The notes under the pieces are model-generated. The model saw only the letters and a list, made by a program, of their open reading frames with translations. It was not told the DNA's origin and ran no database searches. A stretch of 57,853 nt of DNA from positions 1 through 57,853 of IMG/VR virus record IMGVR_UViG_3300048912_000054; one strand, given 5' to 3'. This DNA is from a virus. Both the position numbers and the translations under genes were made by a program. Below, piece by piece: positions 57,018 to 57,853 of the stretch (positions within the stretch are counted from its first letter, which is position 1; each line of letters starts with the position of its first letter).

Positions 57018-57124
57018 AAAAATCTAGCTAGTCCTTCGGTGAAAACTTAGATAGTCCTATGATAAAAACTTAGATAGTCCTTAAATGAAAAGTCAGACAG
57101 TCCCTATAAAAATCTAGGCAGTCC
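57018..57124. repeat. Five iteron-like repeats at 23-bp steps
   Basis: Copies end at 57034, 57057, 57080, 57103 and 57124 (steps 23, 23, 23, 21). The consensus is AAAAACTTAGATAGTCC; copies 2 and 3 are almost identical and 4 and 5 drift. The constant part is AGTCC at one end and an A run at the other. Confidence 0.88.
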
Positions 57125-57279
57125 CAGTAATTATTGTAATATTTGCTTTACGTTAAATATTTTTACAATTTTTACGATAAGTGTATTTACTTATTGTAAA
57201 TAGATGAATATAGTGACTTCATTAGATAACTATTCGGGCGAATAGAGATGATAATAAATAGAGCGGGTACAAATAAAAA

Positions 57280-57300
57280 CGGCGGGATTATTCCCCGCCG
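57280..57300 (-). terminator. Rho-independent terminator overlapping a stop codon
   Basis: CGGCGGG and CCCGCCG arms, 7-nt loop, then TTTTT on the minus strand. The stop codon of the gene that it ends (57288-57290) is inside the hairpin loop. Confidence 0.88.
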
Positions 57301-57668
57301 TCCTCAGTCTTTTGTCCATCTTCCTTTTTGGCTTCATCAGCGGCCTTGGCTTCCTGCTCGGCTAGGTATTCCTCTTCAATCTGCGTCGGATGCTTTTTCT
57401 TAGGATAGGAATAGCAATGAACCAATACTTCATCATTCGGAAGCGTTCGACAAGTGTACTCACCACCGTATTTTTTCTTGTATTGGCCGATAGCGGCGTT
57501 CATTTTTGCAATGTTAGTGTTACTAAAAACACCGCTTTTGCCTCGCTCTATTTCCCAAAAGCGATACATGGTTTTTCGACCGCCGCGCGCAATATGAGGA
57601 ACAGGACCTTCAACGATTCGAAGTTTACTTCTGTTGTTGGCGTTGTCCTTCTCATTTGGTGTCGACAT
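57288..57668 (-). CDS. Unknown charged protein
   Basis: 126 residues from ATG 57668 with TAGGAGC upstream; a longer frame opens at 57686. Basic, with RIVEGPVPHIARGGRKTMYRF and an acidic Lys/Glu C-terminal helix. Possibly nucleic-acid binding by charge. Not recognised. Confidence 0.65.
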   Translation of the reverse strand: MSTPNEKDNANNRSKLRIVEGPVPHIARGGRKTMYRFWEIERGKSGVFSNTNIAKMNAAIGQYKKKYGGEYTCRTLPNDEVLVHCYSYPKKKHPTQIEEEYLAEQEAKAADEAKKEDGQKTEDGGE

Positions 57669-57717
57669 CTTTAAGCTCCTAATCACAAGAATGTATAAGC
57701 TGCCTATAAATAATACC

Positions 57718-57736
57718 TGACTAATAAATTAGGTCA
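57718..57736. promoter_or_regulatory. Operator-like imperfect palindrome
   Basis: TGACTAAT and ATTAGGTCA flank AA, a near-palindrome with one extra base, about 50 bp upstream of the last leftward gene. It may bind a dimeric regulator. The rest of 57687-57853 is A/T-rich and has no gene. Confidence 0.4.
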
Positions 57737-57853
57737 ATAGTTTTATTCAAGCAATACCAATTAATCTAAGATGAGCTATCCTAGATGAGAAGTCTTATAG
57801 CAGTCTGACAATAAATATACGTATTAGTGCTTATTGTTATTTGTAATCGCTAT

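Noticed and set aside
57018-57124. CRISPR-like array
   Set aside because: Units are 16-17 bp with about 6-bp gaps and drift in sequence; no 25-40-bp unique spacers and no cas genes.
1-57853. Prophage with attachment sites
   Set aside because: No integrase, excisionase, repressor or flanking bacterial genes, and no att-like repeats at the ends were seen.

Overview
The window is a tailed-phage genome or a large piece of one. It is AT-rich with bacterial-type genes, and its structural genes are those of a contractile-tailed phage (myovirus morphology): DUF3383-type sheath, DUF3277-type tubes, baseplate J, gp25/W, Gp138-type spike, tape measure and a Phage_cap_E capsid. The host cannot be read directly. 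The DUF2591 protein, the H-NS-like protein, the tRNA types and the GH5 cellulase domains suggest a Gram-negative proteobacterium, perhaps one that makes or lives in cellulose-containing biofilm (inference). No integrase, repressor, DNA polymerase, helicase or primase was recognised, so either the window is partial or the phage relies on the host for replication.

Layout. (1) 1-1194, plus strand: a small unknown gene and a membrane-anchored SGNH hydrolase behind a promoter overlapped by an inverted repeat. (2) 37136 down to 1249, minus strand: the late region. Read in transcription order it runs: Zn-finger and NUMOD/HNH-like genes, a DUF5681 small-terminase candidate, a structured intergenic RNA, a tRNA array (15 ordinary tRNAs plus two aberrant ones), terminase, portal, S49 protease with coiled-coil scaffold tail, decoration protein, capsid, connector genes, a 1296-residue neck protein carrying two GH5 cellulase domains, sheath, three tube paralogues, tail chaperones, tape measure, baseplate, fibres and spike, adhesin-like proteins, then lysis genes. 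(3) 37493-52342, plus strand: a tightly packed metabolic and host-takeover operon. It holds PhoH, a ClpP-like protease, dCMP deaminase, a macro domain protein, a WGR-containing DNA ligase, a KilA-N protein, a SLOG protein, a metallophosphoesterase, DRB0094-type RNA ligase, an HNH endonuclease, a P-loop kinase, and a Prs-like plus NAMPT-like pair that fits the NARP1 NAD+ rebuilding pathway. (4) 57668 down to 52367, minus strand: an H-NS-like protein and a run of small accessory genes with one tiny plus-strand gene. Five 23-bp-spaced repeats lie near the right end.

How the genes fit together: NAD+ rebuilding (Prs-like/Adps plus NAMPT-like/Namat), RNA ligase, kinase, a large tRNA set and a macro domain protein together look like protection against NAD-depleting and tRNA-cleaving host defences. 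The cellulase-bearing neck protein, beta-helix spike and SGNH hydrolase suggest an attack on extracellular polysaccharide. The strongest oddities are a tRNA whose two halves lie in reversed order with a tetraloop closing the acceptor stem, twin GH5 domains on a neck protein, a perfect 38-bp palindrome inside the KilA-N gene, a gene broken by one missing base, and a duplicated ligase tail.
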